In this document: positions 1 through 9,073 of the stretch, one piece after another | How positions within the stretch are numbered: position 1 is the first letter of the stretch | Layout: every line of letters begins with the position of its first letter | NCBI RefSeq assembly: GCF_039710355.1 | Contig: NZ_JBDKWZ010000028.1 | Span: forward strand, 1 to 47,548 | DNA from: Rapidithrix thailandica | GTDB lineage: Bacteria > Bacteroidota > Bacteroidia > Cytophagales > Flammeovirgaceae | Direction of reading: 5' to 3' | Length of the DNA stretch: 47,548 nucleotides | Notes under the pieces: generated by a model | Told to the model about the DNA's origin: nothing | Seen by the model: only the letters and a program-made list of their open reading frames with translations | Databases searched by the model: none | Made by a program: the position numbers and the translations under genes

Positions 1-97
1 CCACCAGGTAGCTTAGCAAAGTCATACGAGCTTTATTTCCTTTTAATTCTTCCTGTAAAATTTCCACTAATGTTTTATCTTTATACTGGCTTGCCAT
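1..97 (-). CDS. 5' fragment of a possible transposase
   Basis: An open frame starts at the ATG at 97 and runs off the left edge, giving about 32 residues (begins MASQYKDKTLVEILQEELKG). The charged N-terminus followed by a hydrophobic run recalls the start of some Bacteroidota IS4-like transposases, but this rests on general resemblance only. No inverted repeat was found beside it. It could equally be another small protein, since most of the gene lies outside the window. Confidence 0.3.
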   Translation of the reverse strand, partial: MASQYKDKTLVEILQEELKGNKARMTLLSYLV

Positions 98-270
98 CTT
101 TATTATTTTTAGGTGTGGTAACTTAAAAAATAACATATTGATGGCTTGCCTTTATTTTTTTGTCATGTACTTAGAAGCTATTCAATAAAAATACCCCTCA
201 AAGAAAGCTTAATAGTTCTATGAGGGATAATTGTATATCATCCCAAGATTGGGAAACTCAATTTAGATTT

Positions 271-708
271 TTATTTAGACGGATCACTGGGGACTTTTAG
301 CACAAAATAACTCATTGCCAATGTATCTGTGGAATCAATCATCTGTGCTGGAAAAGAAACAACTTTAACTTTGCATCTAATAATTTTCCTCATCATCTTT
401 TTTATACAAATATCTTCCGAGACCAAATCATCAAAATCATATATTAGTTTAGCTGTAACTTCATCTTCACTTATTCTGATAAAAGCAAGTTTCACAACAA
501 TTACAGTACTATTTTTATCCAAACCTAATTTGTTTCTACATTTCCTATATGGAATTAAAAAATCAGGTTTTAATTCTACTGTGGAAAATAAATTATTATT
601 ATTTTCATCATATCCTACTTCAATTTCCCTGGTTTTTGTTTGAGCAAATACAGGCATACACAAAAAAGGAAGAAAAAGTATAAAAAGATAGAATATATTA
701 CTTTTCAT
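271..708 (-). CDS. exported hypothetical protein, candidate immunity protein
   Basis: The 145-residue protein has a clear Sec signal peptide (MKSNIFYLFILFLPF then a small-residue site ending VFAQ), so it is probably periplasmic. The ATG at 708 is preferred over the upstream TTG at 717 because it leads straight into the signal peptide. The gene overlaps the last 11 bases of the upstream RHS tip on the same strand. This toxin-then-immunity arrangement suggests translational coupling and a protective role. No known family is recognised, and the mature part shows no catalytic motif. The immunity role is inferred from position alone. Confidence 0.55.
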   Translation of the reverse strand: MKSNIFYLFILFLPFLCMPVFAQTKTREIEVGYDENNNNLFSTVELKPDFLIPYRKCRNKLGLDKNSTVIVVKLAFIRISEDEVTAKLIYDFDDLVSEDICIKKMMRKIIRCKVKVVSFPAQMIDSTDTLAMSYFVLKVPSDPSK

Positions 709-2051
709 CTGAAACAAGTTTATTATATGCTTTTGGTTCTACTTCTTGTTGTTCACCTCCATAAAAAGCATTACCTTTTGTTCCACTATTAAAACTATCT
801 AAATATTTTATATAATTATCCCAATATTGACTGTCCTTATTTATAACCTTATCTTCTGAAAAATTTATTAAATTGAATAAACTATTTTCATCAGCACTTG
901 GCATTACCAAATCCATCATATACACAGGAGTAGGAATGAGTTCTATTTCTAAACTATTCAATAATACCATATCAAATACTTTAGCTTCTGATTCAATTGT
1001 TGGCGTCTTTCTTGCTTCTGTTCCATTCTTTTTTTCTTCTAATGTTATATTATATGTCATAAACTGAAATTGGTGAAATAATTCTTCACCTATTGCCATC
1101 GCTCGTTTTCCAAAACCTTCTTCATAATTATCTATAGTTTTATATACAATAAGTCCCCCATTTTCATCTGGTGCTCTCGCCATTGCCGCTCCTTGTCCTT
1201 GAGATACACTCTCAACAGCTTCTGTATTTATCGCTATATTAACTGTATAATCTACACTTTGATCTAACTCATTATATAATTTCTCAAAAACCTTTGATTT
1301 AGCTTTATAAGCATCTATCACTTTTAATAATGCTTTAAATTGTTCATTATTTAAATCTACAGTACCTGTTATATTACCTTTATTATCAACAATAACAAAT
1401 TTAATAATTTCTCCATCAGGGCCTATAGCGATTATAGGCATATTTCCCACAAAATTATATGGGCTTAAAGTTGGATATCTTTTTTCAAGAGGGTCAGTAC
1501 TTAACCACCTCCCAATCCTACTATCATAAATTCTGGCTCCAAAATCATAGTGCGTAAAACCATCTCCATCTTTGTTAAAGCTATTATCCTTTTCCTTCCC
1601 GTTGAACCCATAACGGTAGCTCTCATCCGAGTAGTTCCGCCCGGCCATTTGCTTGCCGAAGGGCGGACGGCTAGTTGGAAATAATCGGAAGCACTTAACA
1701 CTTCGGAGGCCCGGCTGTTGTCTTTGTATTTCACCCGGTCGGTGATCGTGGCTAAAACGTTGGACTAGGCGTCTGCCCCAAGGTGGTTGCTCAGTTCGTA
1801 CTGGCGGAGGCCCAGGGTCAGCTCTCCGGCTTGGGGTTGGCTGGCTGTCGGCTGTCCTTCCGGTTGGATCAGGCGTTTGAACAACCCTACCCGGCTGCTG
1901 CCGTAGACCGGTTGCCCGAGATTTCATCCGAGGCATCATAGCGGTATTCGGTAAAATACTCCCCCTTCACCACCTTGGCTACTTTGCCGTACACCGTCCA
2001 GTTGATTGGGGTTATGCCTCCTTTGGTGCCTTGGGGCAAGTTGCCGATTTC
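698..2051 (-). pseudogene. RHS C-terminal tip 1 with toxin domain, upstream part frameshifted
   Basis: The open part below about 1660 encodes the end of an RHS core (YGFNGKEKD, then YDFGARIYDSRIGRWLSTDP and SPYNFVGNMP) followed by a toxin-like domain of about 230 residues. That domain contains GEELFHQFQ with a later SEAKVFD, which recalls zincin-like or degenerate zincin toxins, though the canonical HExxH is absent. Upstream RHS sequence is recognisable in other frames: GKVAKVVKGEYFTEYRYDAS near 1900-2000 and TITDRVKYKDN near 1735. The reading frame is therefore broken at least twice. One break is a 14-base excess at 1664-1677 between the codons for ASDYF and PFGKQM. There is no intact RHS shell, so this reads as an orphan tip that could only be expressed after recombination with a full rhs gene. 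Confidence 0.75.
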
Positions 2052-2124
2052 AACTCTTCAAGGTTTAGAGAACCAAGCCTGTGTTAAAACTAAAAAGCAC
2101 TTCATTAAGAAACCTTGAAGAGTT
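2052..2124. repeat. 73-bp element with perfect 15-bp inverted repeats (MITE-like)
   Basis: AACTCTTCAAGGTTT at 2052-2066 is the exact reverse complement of AAACCTTGAAGAGTT at 2110-2124, with 43 AT-rich bases between. It sits between two pieces of RHS sequence that do not continue into one another. It may be a small non-autonomous insertion. The alternative is a long-loop terminator. No convincing target duplication was seen. Confidence 0.5.
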
Positions 2125-2385
2125 TTTACATTCATACTGCCGATGACCCAGGGTCAGCTCTCCGGCCTGGGGTTGGTTGGCTGCCGACTGTCCTTCTGGT
2201 TGGATAGAGCGTCTAAATAGCCCTACCCGACTGCTGCCATAGACCGGTTACTCGCTCACCTGCCGGTCTTTGTAGATCGCCAGCACATTGCCCGAGCTTT
2301 CACCCGAGACATCCCATACATAGTGGGTCATCTTATACACCTTGCCCCCGACCGCCTTGATGGTACTGTCCTTATGCTGCTACTT
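2125..2385 (-). pseudogene. RHS core fragment
   Basis: The reverse strand gives RHS core peptides: KVYKMTHYVWDVSGESSGNV, then LAIYKDRQVSE, an in-frame TAA, PVYGSSRVGLF and QPQAGELTLG, ending at RQYE just before the 73-bp inverted-repeat element. It duplicates the RHS segment at 1750-1950, which carries the same PVYGSSRVGLF and QPEGQ words. There is no start codon or continuous frame, so it is debris from a displaced RHS tip. Confidence 0.65.
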
Positions 2386-2835
2386 TCTTTTGACAAAAAT
2401 AACAGTCTTCTTTTGCGAGTATCATTGGCAGACAGCCCTGTTGGATTTTAGAGCAGGACTGGTGTAGACACACCTTTTAAAAACAAACCAACAGTGACTG
2501 CCTCTGGCCGCAAGGCGAGCCTAACTACAGACAGCTATGGCTGCGAGGGGAGGATATGCTGGAAAGGAAAGGGTCCCATGGCTGGCATGAACGAAAGGGG
2601 TGGCAAAACAAGCCAGGTAACAGTTTTTGTTGTTGGCCTTTGCCCTAGCCGTTTTGGTAAAAAACTGGCACCTAGTAAAGCAGGGATGGTATTGAACGGC
2701 CCTGTAGTGAATACATTGTTTCCTTGATCAGGGGTTGGAGGCTGACTCCAACCAACCCCAAAAATTTTAAAAAATGGATTGAAAATCTTATGATAACCTT
2801 CGACATGGCAAATGCCGAACTGCGGGTACAGAAAG
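2386..2835. other. unassigned stretch between RHS fragments
   Basis: No convincing gene is present. Open frames exist on both strands (plus strand 2494-2727, minus strand 2535-2864), but neither resembles a known protein and the minus one overlaps the neighbouring immunity-like gene. A compact hairpin lies at 2733-2753 (GGTTGGAG, five bases, CTCCAACC). The base composition is more GC-rich than the flanking toxin genes, so it may be a remnant of another insertion. Confidence 0.35.
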
Positions 2836-3144
2836 TTATTCTGCACCCAGTGGGCGATAATCACCTAAAAAGTCCTTAAAATTTTTAAAAAATAATTCCA
2901 TTGCATCTTTTTCGCTATTAGCATATAGATTAATAATTTTATCCCATGACATTACAGCATTTTGATTATACTTCTGTATAATAAAAGTTTGGAAATCATT
3001 CATTAAAATATATCCCTCACTTTGAAACCCTTCTTTAAATAACCATCCATCTAAAAAGGCTTTTAGGGTGAATACTGAAAAACACGAAAGGTACATTCCT
3101 GGTTTTTCTTGTATTTTGAAAACTAAATCGATTAAGATATTCAT
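2836..3144 (-). CDS. small cytoplasmic protein, probable immunity protein of RHS tip 2
   Basis: The 102-residue protein starts with an ATG at 3144, directly abutting the TAG stop (3145-3147) of the toxin fragment upstream. It has no signal peptide or membrane segment. A mixed hydrophobic/aromatic N-terminal half (EKPGMYLSCFSVFTLKAFLDGW) is typical of small immunity families that bind a toxin domain. The zero-base spacing to a papain-like toxin remnant on the same strand is the main functional clue. The family is not identified. Confidence 0.55.
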   Translation of the reverse strand: MNILIDLVFKIQEKPGMYLSCFSVFTLKAFLDGWLFKEGFQSEGYILMNDFQTFIIQKYNQNAVMSWDKIINLYANSEKDAMELFFKNFKDFLGDYRPLGAE

Positions 3145-4385
3145 CTAGAATTTTTTAATTGTTTCAACTATATATTCTGGGGCTAAAGAAAATTTATCAT
3201 TTATCCAGTCTTGATAATCTACCCCGGTTTTATGAATATTATCATATACTTTCCCATTAACTAAAACCCCTCTATGTAACCCAGATGGAGCAATCCCTCC
3301 GTCTCTCATGGTCATTGGGCAAAATCGCTATGTATTGGTGTTGAAATTTTTCGCCCATTAGCTGTAGTATGATATTGAATTATTTCACCACTTATCCCAT
3401 GTTTTTTGAATTCTTTGGCAAGTGCATCAGAACATTCAATGTATTTTGAAGTAATTTGAAATGCAATCTCGTCAACACTTTTCTTAGCATTACCTGGATC
3501 AACTATAGACTTAACAAATCTTTTTTGAAGTTTTTCGGGTACTCCTTTTCTCACTGCGTATTCCAGCATTTCATTCCCTGTCCTTGTTAAACCCCACTGG
3601 ACGCCTTTTCGAACGGCCTTGCCAAGCCCGAACGATGCGGCCAATTCTATGGCTTCGTATTCAATATTAACAGGTACTATACTCCCGTTTGGATACCACT
3701 GCCCATCGTATTCATGATAACCCCGTTTCTTCATATAAACTTTATAAGCAGGGCTATTCCTCCATCGCTCATATGCTATCCTATAGGCCTCTTGTTGTTC
3801 AAGTTCAGGAGCTACTTTTAATGCATATTCTATGTTCTCTGTATGTTGAGTATAGGGAACATGGTCACTTCCATGTGTATAGCCAAAATCTACACTGAAT
3901 TTGCCTATGGTAGATTTCCTTTCAGCTCCCTCCAGGTCTATTCCATCAATTACGCGATTTTCAGCAAAGGCATAAGTACTATTCCATGGATAATCCGGGG
4001 CCAACGGATCCACCGACAAAAACTTCCCAATCTCCGGGTTGTACAAGCGGAAACCGTAATCCTGGATCAGGTGCTGGTTGCCGAAGTCCTTGTCGTTTTC
4101 CTTTCCGTTAAAGCCGTAACGGCAGTTCTCATCCGAGTAGTTCCGACCGGCCATTTGTTTGCCGAAGGGCGGACGGCCAGTCGAAATAGTCCGAGGCACT
4201 CAGGACTTCGGAGGCCCGGCGGTTGTCCTTGTATTTCACCCGGTCGGTGATAGTCGCCATTACATTACCCAAGCTTTCACCCAAGCTTTCACCCGAGGTT
4301 CATCCGAAGCATCCCGTACATAGTGGGTCATTTTGGTGGTAGTGCCTACTTTCACCCCCTGGGCCACTTTGCCTAAACTAAAAAA
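3145..4385 (-). pseudogene. RHS C-terminal tip 2 with papain-fold-like toxin, frameshifted
   Basis: The main frame (4199 to 3312) carries the end of the RHS core (YRYGFNGKEND, YDYGFRLYNPEIGKFLSVDP-like, YAFAENRVIDGIDLEG) and a toxin domain with a candidate nucleophile in IECSDALAKEFKKHG. It stops at 3312-3314. A second frame begins at the overlapping ATG (3313-3315) and continues for 56 residues with GLHRGVLVNGKVYDNIHKTG. This looks like the His/Asp half of the same papain-like domain, so one toxin is split by a one-base frameshift. Upstream, TITDRVKYKDNRRASEVL is in another frame, separated by a 13-base excess at 4170-4182. Further RHS sequence (KMTHYVRDASDE) at 4300-4385 is also out of frame. 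Confidence 0.7.
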
Positions 4386-4429
4386 TTTCACTACCAAAGG
4401 AGCCCCTCACAACGAACTTTAAACAGACT

Positions 4430-4876
4430 CTAATTGCTTTGCAACTTTAGTGATGTTTGCAACATTTTGATACATTTTTTACTATAAAATAAAAAACTAA
4501 TCATTATACTAATGTTGTAAACTATTAGGATGATACAACCAAACCACAATTTAGACTTTAATTCTAAAGGAACAGCACTATGAATCCATATAAATAAAAA
4601 AACGGCTACTGAAAATAAATTTGCAAAAAAATGTGTCATTTTTTCAAAAAAAGACATTTGACTTTTAAGCGAAAGGTGAATACTTGACTTTTTTTCATCT
4701 AATGAAAGTAAAATCAATGGTCTAAATGGTGTCCACGTTGATTCAAATAATAAAAAGTCAGGAATCAATGTTATAGAGTTATTTTTGACTTTTAACTTAA
4801 AAGGCAACAATGTTAGAGTATTTAATATATACTCTTTGGAACTCAAAGTAATAAAGCCATATTTCATGTTTATCAT
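4430..4876 (-). CDS. small membrane protein of unknown function
   Basis: The 148-residue protein starts at the ATG at 4876; an upstream TTG is also in frame. It is polar in the first half and has two strong transmembrane segments near residues 87-105 and 111-130 (SVAVFLFIWIHSAV and LWFGCIILIVYNISIMISFL), ending in a short basic tail. It follows broken RHS sequence on the same strand, so it could be an orphan membrane immunity protein, but no partner toxin is adjacent. No family is recognised. Confidence 0.45.
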   Translation of the reverse strand: MINMKYGFITLSSKEYILNTLTLLPFKLKVKNNSITLIPDFLLFESTWTPFRPLILLSLDEKKSSIHLSLKSQMSFFEKMTHFFANLFSVAVFLFIWIHSAVPLELKSKLWFGCIILIVYNISIMISFLFYSKKCIKMLQTSLKLQSN

Positions 4877-4955
4877 CAACTACCATTAGTTACAGATTCA
4901 ACTTTATCAGAAATGTTTATTAATGCTTTGTACATGATATCTATCAATTCGAGAC

Positions 4956-4974
4956 TGTAAATTAAACTCTGTCT
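4956..4974. repeat. left terminal inverted repeat of the IS256-family element
   Basis: Nineteen bases pair with 6266-6284 in inverted orientation with a single mismatch (T versus C at the seventh base). The repeat ends 33 bases before the transposase start. Confidence 0.75.
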
Positions 4975-5007
4975 AAGATAATTTTTATTAATTAACTTAG
5001 ATAGATA

Positions 5008-6258
5008 ATGAGACAAGAAGAATTAGAACAACTACAAATCAAAGCCCTGGAGCAGTTTAAGTCAGGCAAGTCACTGTTTGGCAAGGATGGAGCATTTGCA
5101 CCTATGCTCAAGCAGTTTTTAGAAGCCGCCCTGGAGTCAGAGATGGAAGAGTACCTCGATGAGCAGGAACGCTCCGGAGGCAATAAACGCAATGGTAAGG
5201 GCAAGAAGACCATCAAAAGCTCCACAGGCACTTTTGAGATTGAAACGCCTCAAGACCGTCAGAGCAATTTTGAGCCTCAGATTATCAAGAAGCGCGAGAC
5301 TGTCTTAGCAGACAACCTTCAAGACAAAATAATAGGGCTTTATGGCTTAGGGATGAGTTTACGCGATATCAGTGCCCATATCAAAGAGATGTACGATACC
5401 GACATCTCCCACACGGTACTCAGCCAGATCACCGACCGGATCATTCCAGAGGTCAAAGCCTGGCAAAACCGCCCTTTAGAGCCTGTATATTGCATTGTTT
5501 GGTTAGATGCGATGCACTATAAGGTTCGCTGTGAAGGCAAAGTTGAACACAAAGCCCTTTCCAACATTTTGGGCATCAATACTGCGGGCATGAAGGAAGT
5601 ATTGGGCATGTATGTCTCAGAAAGCGAAGGGGCCAACTTCTGGCTGCAAGTACTTACAGATCTACACAACAGAGGCCTGAAGGACATCCTGATTGCCTGT
5701 ACCGACAACCTGAAGGGCTTTAGCCAGGCCATACAAAGTGTTTACACCAAGGCCGAGGTGCAGAGCTGCATAGTCCACCAGGTCCGCAACTCGCTCAAGT
5801 ATGTGGCCAGCAAAGATCAAAAGGAGTTTATGCGTGATCTAAAGGAAGTCTATCGAGCCGACACCAAGGATTTAGCAGAAATGGAATTGGACAGCCTGGC
5901 TAGCAAGTGGCAGGGTAAGTACCCCATTGTGATCCAGTCCTGGCAAAATAACTGGGAAAAGCTCACCACCTATTTTCAATACACAGCCCCGATCAGAAAG
6001 CTTATTTATACCACCAATGCAGTAGAGGGTTATCATCGACAGATCAGGAAAGTGACTAAGACCAAAGGTGCCTTTACCTCGGACATAGCCTTGCAAAAGC
6101 TTGTATACCTTGCAACAAAAAATATTGAAAAGAAGTGGACATCACCTCTGCAAAATTGGAGCTTGACCGTACAACAACTGGCTATTAAATTTGGGAATAG
6201 GCTGCCCCTCGATTTGGCACACAGCCCTGGTCAGGGGCTAGCCCCTGACCAGAACTGA
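5008..6258 (+). CDS. IS256-family transposase
   Basis: The 416-residue mutator-type transposase has the family DDE catalytic residues in context: D167 in VWLDAMHYKVR, D233 in ACTDNLKGF and E340 in TTNAVEGYHRQIRK. The N-terminal 100 residues would bind the inverted repeats, and GLGMSLRDISAHI near 113-125 is the usual helix-turn-helix-like segment. Length and motif spacing are normal, so the protein looks intact. The start at 5008 is the first ATG after the left inverted repeat. A 26-bp perfect palindrome lies inside the last codons. Confidence 0.93.
   Translation: MRQEELEQLQIKALEQFKSGKSLFGKDGAFAPMLKQFLEAALESEMEEYLDEQERSGGNKRNGKGKKTIKSSTGTFEIETPQDRQSNFEPQIIKKRETVLADNLQDKIIGLYGLGMSLRDISAHIKEMYDTDISHTVLSQITDRIIPEVKAWQNRPLEPVYCIVWLDAMHYKVRCEGKVEHKALSNILGINTAGMKEVLGMYVSESEGANFWLQVLTDLHNRGLKDILIACTDNLKGFSQAIQSVYTKAEVQSCIVHQVRNSLKYVASKDQKEFMRDLKEVYRADTKDLAEMELDSLASKWQGKYPIVIQSWQNNWEKLTTYFQYTAPIRKLIYTTNAVEGYHRQIRKVTKTKGAFTSDIALQKLVYLATKNIEKKWTSPLQNWSLTVQQLAIKFGNRLPLDLAHSPGQGLAPDQN
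6227..6252. terminator. 26-bp perfect palindrome at the transposase 3' end
   Basis: CTGGTCAGGGGCT followed by its own reverse complement gives a perfect GC-rich palindrome. It overlaps the final codons of the transposase, with the stop at 6256-6258. As RNA it would form a very stable hairpin, but no U-run follows directly. It may limit transcription through the end of the element. Confidence 0.45.
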
Positions 6259-6265
6259 AACAACC

Positions 6266-6284
6266 AGACAGAGTTTAGTTTACA
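6266..6284. repeat. right terminal inverted repeat of the IS256-family element
   Basis: This is the inverted partner of 4956-4974. It begins eight bases after the transposase stop codon. Confidence 0.75.
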
Positions 6285-6663
6285 CTACCAATCATTGTAC
6301 ATTTATTATTTAGTAGCTTTTCTTTGTTCTCTACCTGCTTCTTTCAAAGCTTCCATTGATCGGTTACTACAAAAGAATAACAGTTAACTTGGTCAAAGTC
6401 GGTTTGTTTCAACCGGTACCTGATTATTCAGTATTGTAACTTGTTTATCCTTTTTGGTGAGTCTTTACAGTTGGCAACTCTAATGCAACCAACAGCAACA
6501 CTTAAATGAATAGAGATACCCAGCTCTACAACCATATCAATGATTTTTCTACTTATTGGTTTTTAAATCAATCTATACATTGTTAAGAAATACACACACT
6601 CAATATGTGGATGCCCCTACTCTATTTTCGAAAATTTCACATTTTGTTTAACAAAGTACTTAC
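6285..6663. other. intergenic region between the IS element and the sigma factor gene
   Basis: AT-rich, with short scattered open frames and no recognisable product. It is the 3' side of the sigma factor gene, where an anti-sigma factor gene would often lie in Bacteroidota. None is present, so the IS insertion may have cut the operon here. No RNA gene or terminator was recognised. Confidence 0.4.
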
Positions 6664-7221
6664 TCAATTTTTCCAAAAATAAAACCAAATGATACTTACT
6701 TTGAGCAGTTTCCGGAACATCTTCAGAGCGATGGAAATATTTTTCTCTACCGCTTTTTGGCTCACTTGAAGGTGAGCGGCAATTTCCTTATAGCTCATTT
6801 TGCATTCTCTACTCAATAGAAAGGTAAGCCTTGCCTTATAAGGTAATTGCTTCTGAATAGCCCGAAAACGCCATTTAAGTTCTTTTTCTGCCAAATCTTT
6901 TTCTATGTCCGGAGGAACGTCCAGTACGATATAATCCAGATTGTCCGGAAGTTTGCGACTTTTCAAATAGTTAACCGAACGGTTATAGATAGCCCGTTGC
7001 AGGTAAGCGATGACCGGTTTCCGGATTTGTAATGTATGCCGTTTCGTCCAGACTGTGATCCACAATTCTTGCACTACATCCTGTGCAGCATCCTCATCCT
7101 GAATGAAATGGCTTGCCTTCTCTAATAACAAAGTATGGTACTGTTGGTAAAGAAGTGTCATGGCCTTTTCGTCATCCCTGGCGAGAAGACGTAAGACCAA
7201 CTCATCATTGTCTGTGTTCAT
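6664..7221 (-). CDS. ECF-type RNA polymerase sigma factor
   Basis: The 185-residue protein has region 2 (LLYQQYHTLLLEKASHFI, then EDAAQDVVQELWITVW with the usual acidic core-binding helix) and region 4 (LPYKARLTFLLSRECKMSYKEIAAHLQVSQKAVEKNI, a helix-turn-helix for the -35 element). Length and layout are typical of Bacteroidota ECF factors, which often control SusCD-like uptake loci through a FecR-type anti-sigma factor. Neither partner is in the window, so its target is unknown. It reads away from the RteC-like gene. It may belong to the chromosome or to an older insertion rather than to the conjugative element. Confidence 0.9.
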   Translation of the reverse strand: MNTDNDELVLRLLARDDEKAMTLLYQQYHTLLLEKASHFIQDEDAAQDVVQELWITVWTKRHTLQIRKPVIAYLQRAIYNRSVNYLKSRKLPDNLDYIVLDVPPDIEKDLAEKELKWRFRAIQKQLPYKARLTFLLSRECKMSYKEIAAHLQVSQKAVEKNISIALKMFRKLLKVSIIWFYFWKN

Positions 7222-7747
7222 TTGTTTGTTTGTTTTTGTTAGGAAATAGGCAATAGTTTGCCTGGCTCTTTCTTTACGATGTTAAGAGCAGATGATACTT
7301 CCCCTAAATAATGCATTTTCACCTCCCTTTACCAAATAGGTTATTTCGTAGTATAATGCAGCGGGACGGCCATTTATATGACCATCCTTCATCTTATTTT
7401 GAGAGATGAAAAGCCCTTGTGAGAAAATAAAATAGATAAAGTTAGTAGGGCAAACAGCTATTTTGGTGTATTTGACAGGGGTACTATCAATTTTGGAATT
7501 CTATATTTTATTACGTAAATATAGGTAATAAAAAAGCAAAACCTATCAATCTGGTATAAAACAAACTTCTTAGAATCAAAGATATAGCACTAAAAGCCAC
7601 CACCATTAGAAGCATTGGTTGATTTGATCGCTATTATCATCCAATGCAATACCTATAGAAAAATTACAAGGCTTCTTTGTTATCAAACAAAGTTGTCTGT
7701 CTATTGTAAATCGGATCACTCCACCTTTTTAACAAACTGCTTTTACC
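7222..7747. other. divergent intergenic region between sigma factor and RteC-like gene
   Basis: The 526 bases separate two genes pointing away from each other, so promoters for both should lie here. The sequence is AT-rich and only very short frames exist. No clear -33/-7 pair, riboswitch or inverted repeat stood out. The left end of the conjugative element may fall in this stretch. Confidence 0.4.
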
Positions 7748-8815
7748 ATGATACTTGACATTAATGAACTATTCCAACTGGCCAAAACAGACTTACACCC
7801 TCACCCCTTGTCTCATTTGGATAAGGCACAACTTGACGTTTGGTTAAAAGTTGTAGAAAAAGAAATCCGGAAAATCAAACAATCGTTGGAGCCCCTTCCC
7901 AAAGAAAAAAAACTCAAAAAAAGCATCAGGGGCTTAGTCCAGACAATGGATCTATTGATCAGTTACGACCGGGAACCTTCCTTACAACCTTTCTATCATG
8001 CGCTTCTAAAAATGCTGGATCAACTCTTAACAGCTCTTAGAAGCGATCCTTCTTCCACTCTGGATGAGAAAGCTCCGGAATTACACCGGAAAACCCTTAT
8101 TCATGCTTCTCAAGAGATATTACAAAGTTTTAATCAACCTGATATTCCAATACAACATTTACTTACACAACCATTTCGGGAATTACCACTTAAAAGTGTC
8201 TATAGTTTTCAACAAATGGATTACTTAAGAAGCCTCCTCCCCCACCTACTCACTAACCTTCTTGAAAACAATGAAGATCAACTGCTTCAAAGCGTTATCC
8301 AGTACAACCTGAATTCCCTGGGAGTCTATCAATATTTTTCTGATAAATTTTCAACTGAATTAGAGGCCTTGGAAACCACTCAGGGCAAATTGGGTTATCT
8401 TGCTTATCATTACAAAACCCTTTCTCAACTTCCTGTCCTCCCGGAGATGGAATACAAAAAGAAAAACCCTCCTTTAAAAGAATGGATTTGCCACTGGCTA
8501 GCAGTAGAAATCAGTTACCGGTTATTTTCACAATCAACAGTCCCTCATCACTCAAGCAAACTTCAAGTTGGTTTGTCCGTCCCACAACTAGCCTACTTGT
8601 TCAAACTTTTCATGAAATCCGGAATTATTTCTACAGAAAATACCATGGAAACCTTGCGTACAGTCATCAACACTTTCTCTACCCAAAAGACCAAGGTTAT
8701 TTCCCTGGAAAGCCTCAGAAGAAAATTTTATGACAGCGATGAAGGGGCAAAAAACCAAGTCAAAGCCCTGCTACAACAATTGCTCAAAATCGCTCAACAA
8801 CAAGAGGAACCCTGA
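7748..8815 (+). CDS. RteC-like conjugative element regulator
   Basis: The 355-residue protein has a C-terminal region matching the RteC family pattern: LSVPQLAYLFKLFMKSGII, then TLRTVINTFSTQKTKVISLE, and SLRRKFYDSDEGAKNQVKALL. In CTnDOT-type elements, RteC activates the excision operon. The N-terminal half is helical and lysine-rich and less conserved. The protein is somewhat longer than the CTnDOT RteC as I recall it. No RteA/RteB two-component pair precedes it, so its trigger is unknown. It is the first gene of the plus-strand accessory set and points toward the replication and mobilization genes. Confidence 0.7.
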   Translation: MILDINELFQLAKTDLHPHPLSHLDKAQLDVWLKVVEKEIRKIKQSLEPLPKEKKLKKSIRGLVQTMDLLISYDREPSLQPFYHALLKMLDQLLTALRSDPSSTLDEKAPELHRKTLIHASQEILQSFNQPDIPIQHLLTQPFRELPLKSVYSFQQMDYLRSLLPHLLTNLLENNEDQLLQSVIQYNLNSLGVYQYFSDKFSTELEALETTQGKLGYLAYHYKTLSQLPVLPEMEYKKKNPPLKEWICHWLAVEISYRLFSQSTVPHHSSKLQVGLSVPQLAYLFKLFMKSGIISTENTMETLRTVINTFSTQKTKVISLESLRRKFYDSDEGAKNQVKALLQQLLKIAQQQEEP

Positions 8816-9073
8816 TAGCCTGGAAAGGGTCCCTAACAGTCCCGGGACCGAACCTACTTAGCGCTATTCAAAAAGAAGGATATACCACTGAAATAGGTAC
8901 ACAACCATTGGATTTTATCCGATAGTAATAAATGATGCGATTAAAAATATTTTTCAAGGTTTTTACTACTGACAATCAATAACTTACCTCAGTCACAGGA
9001 CCCCTTTATGACTGGTTTGGAACGATAAAAAATATTTCCTTTGAAACCACATCAAACCTCAACAAATACTACT

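Larger units (their letters stand above)
4956..6284 (+). mobile_element. IS256-family insertion sequence
   Basis: The element is about 1.33 kb. It is bounded by imperfect terminal inverted repeats and contains a single full-length transposase of 416 residues. Left end TGTAAATTAAACTCTGTCT matches the reverse complement of 6266-6284 with one mismatch. No convincing target-site duplication is visible beside the ends, so the insertion may be old or its outer ends may extend a few bases further. It separates the RHS debris from the sigma factor gene. Confidence 0.85.

Noticed and set aside
2494..2864. Open frames on both strands between RHS fragments (plus 2494-2727, minus 2535-2864)
   Set aside because: Their products resemble nothing known, they overlap each other, and the minus one runs into the immunity-like gene. 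Not reported as genes.
4264..4300. 12-base tandem duplication (AAGCTTTCACCC twice) in RHS debris
   Set aside because: It is a local slippage duplication within already broken sequence and carries no clear function.
4941..6300. Target-site duplication of the IS256-family element
   Set aside because: The 8-9 bases beside the two ends do not match convincingly.
8828..8849. GGGTCCC ... GTCCCGGGAC palindromes after the RteC-like gene
   Set aside because: Short palindromes that resemble the initiator-gene repeats, but too few and too isolated to claim a functional link.
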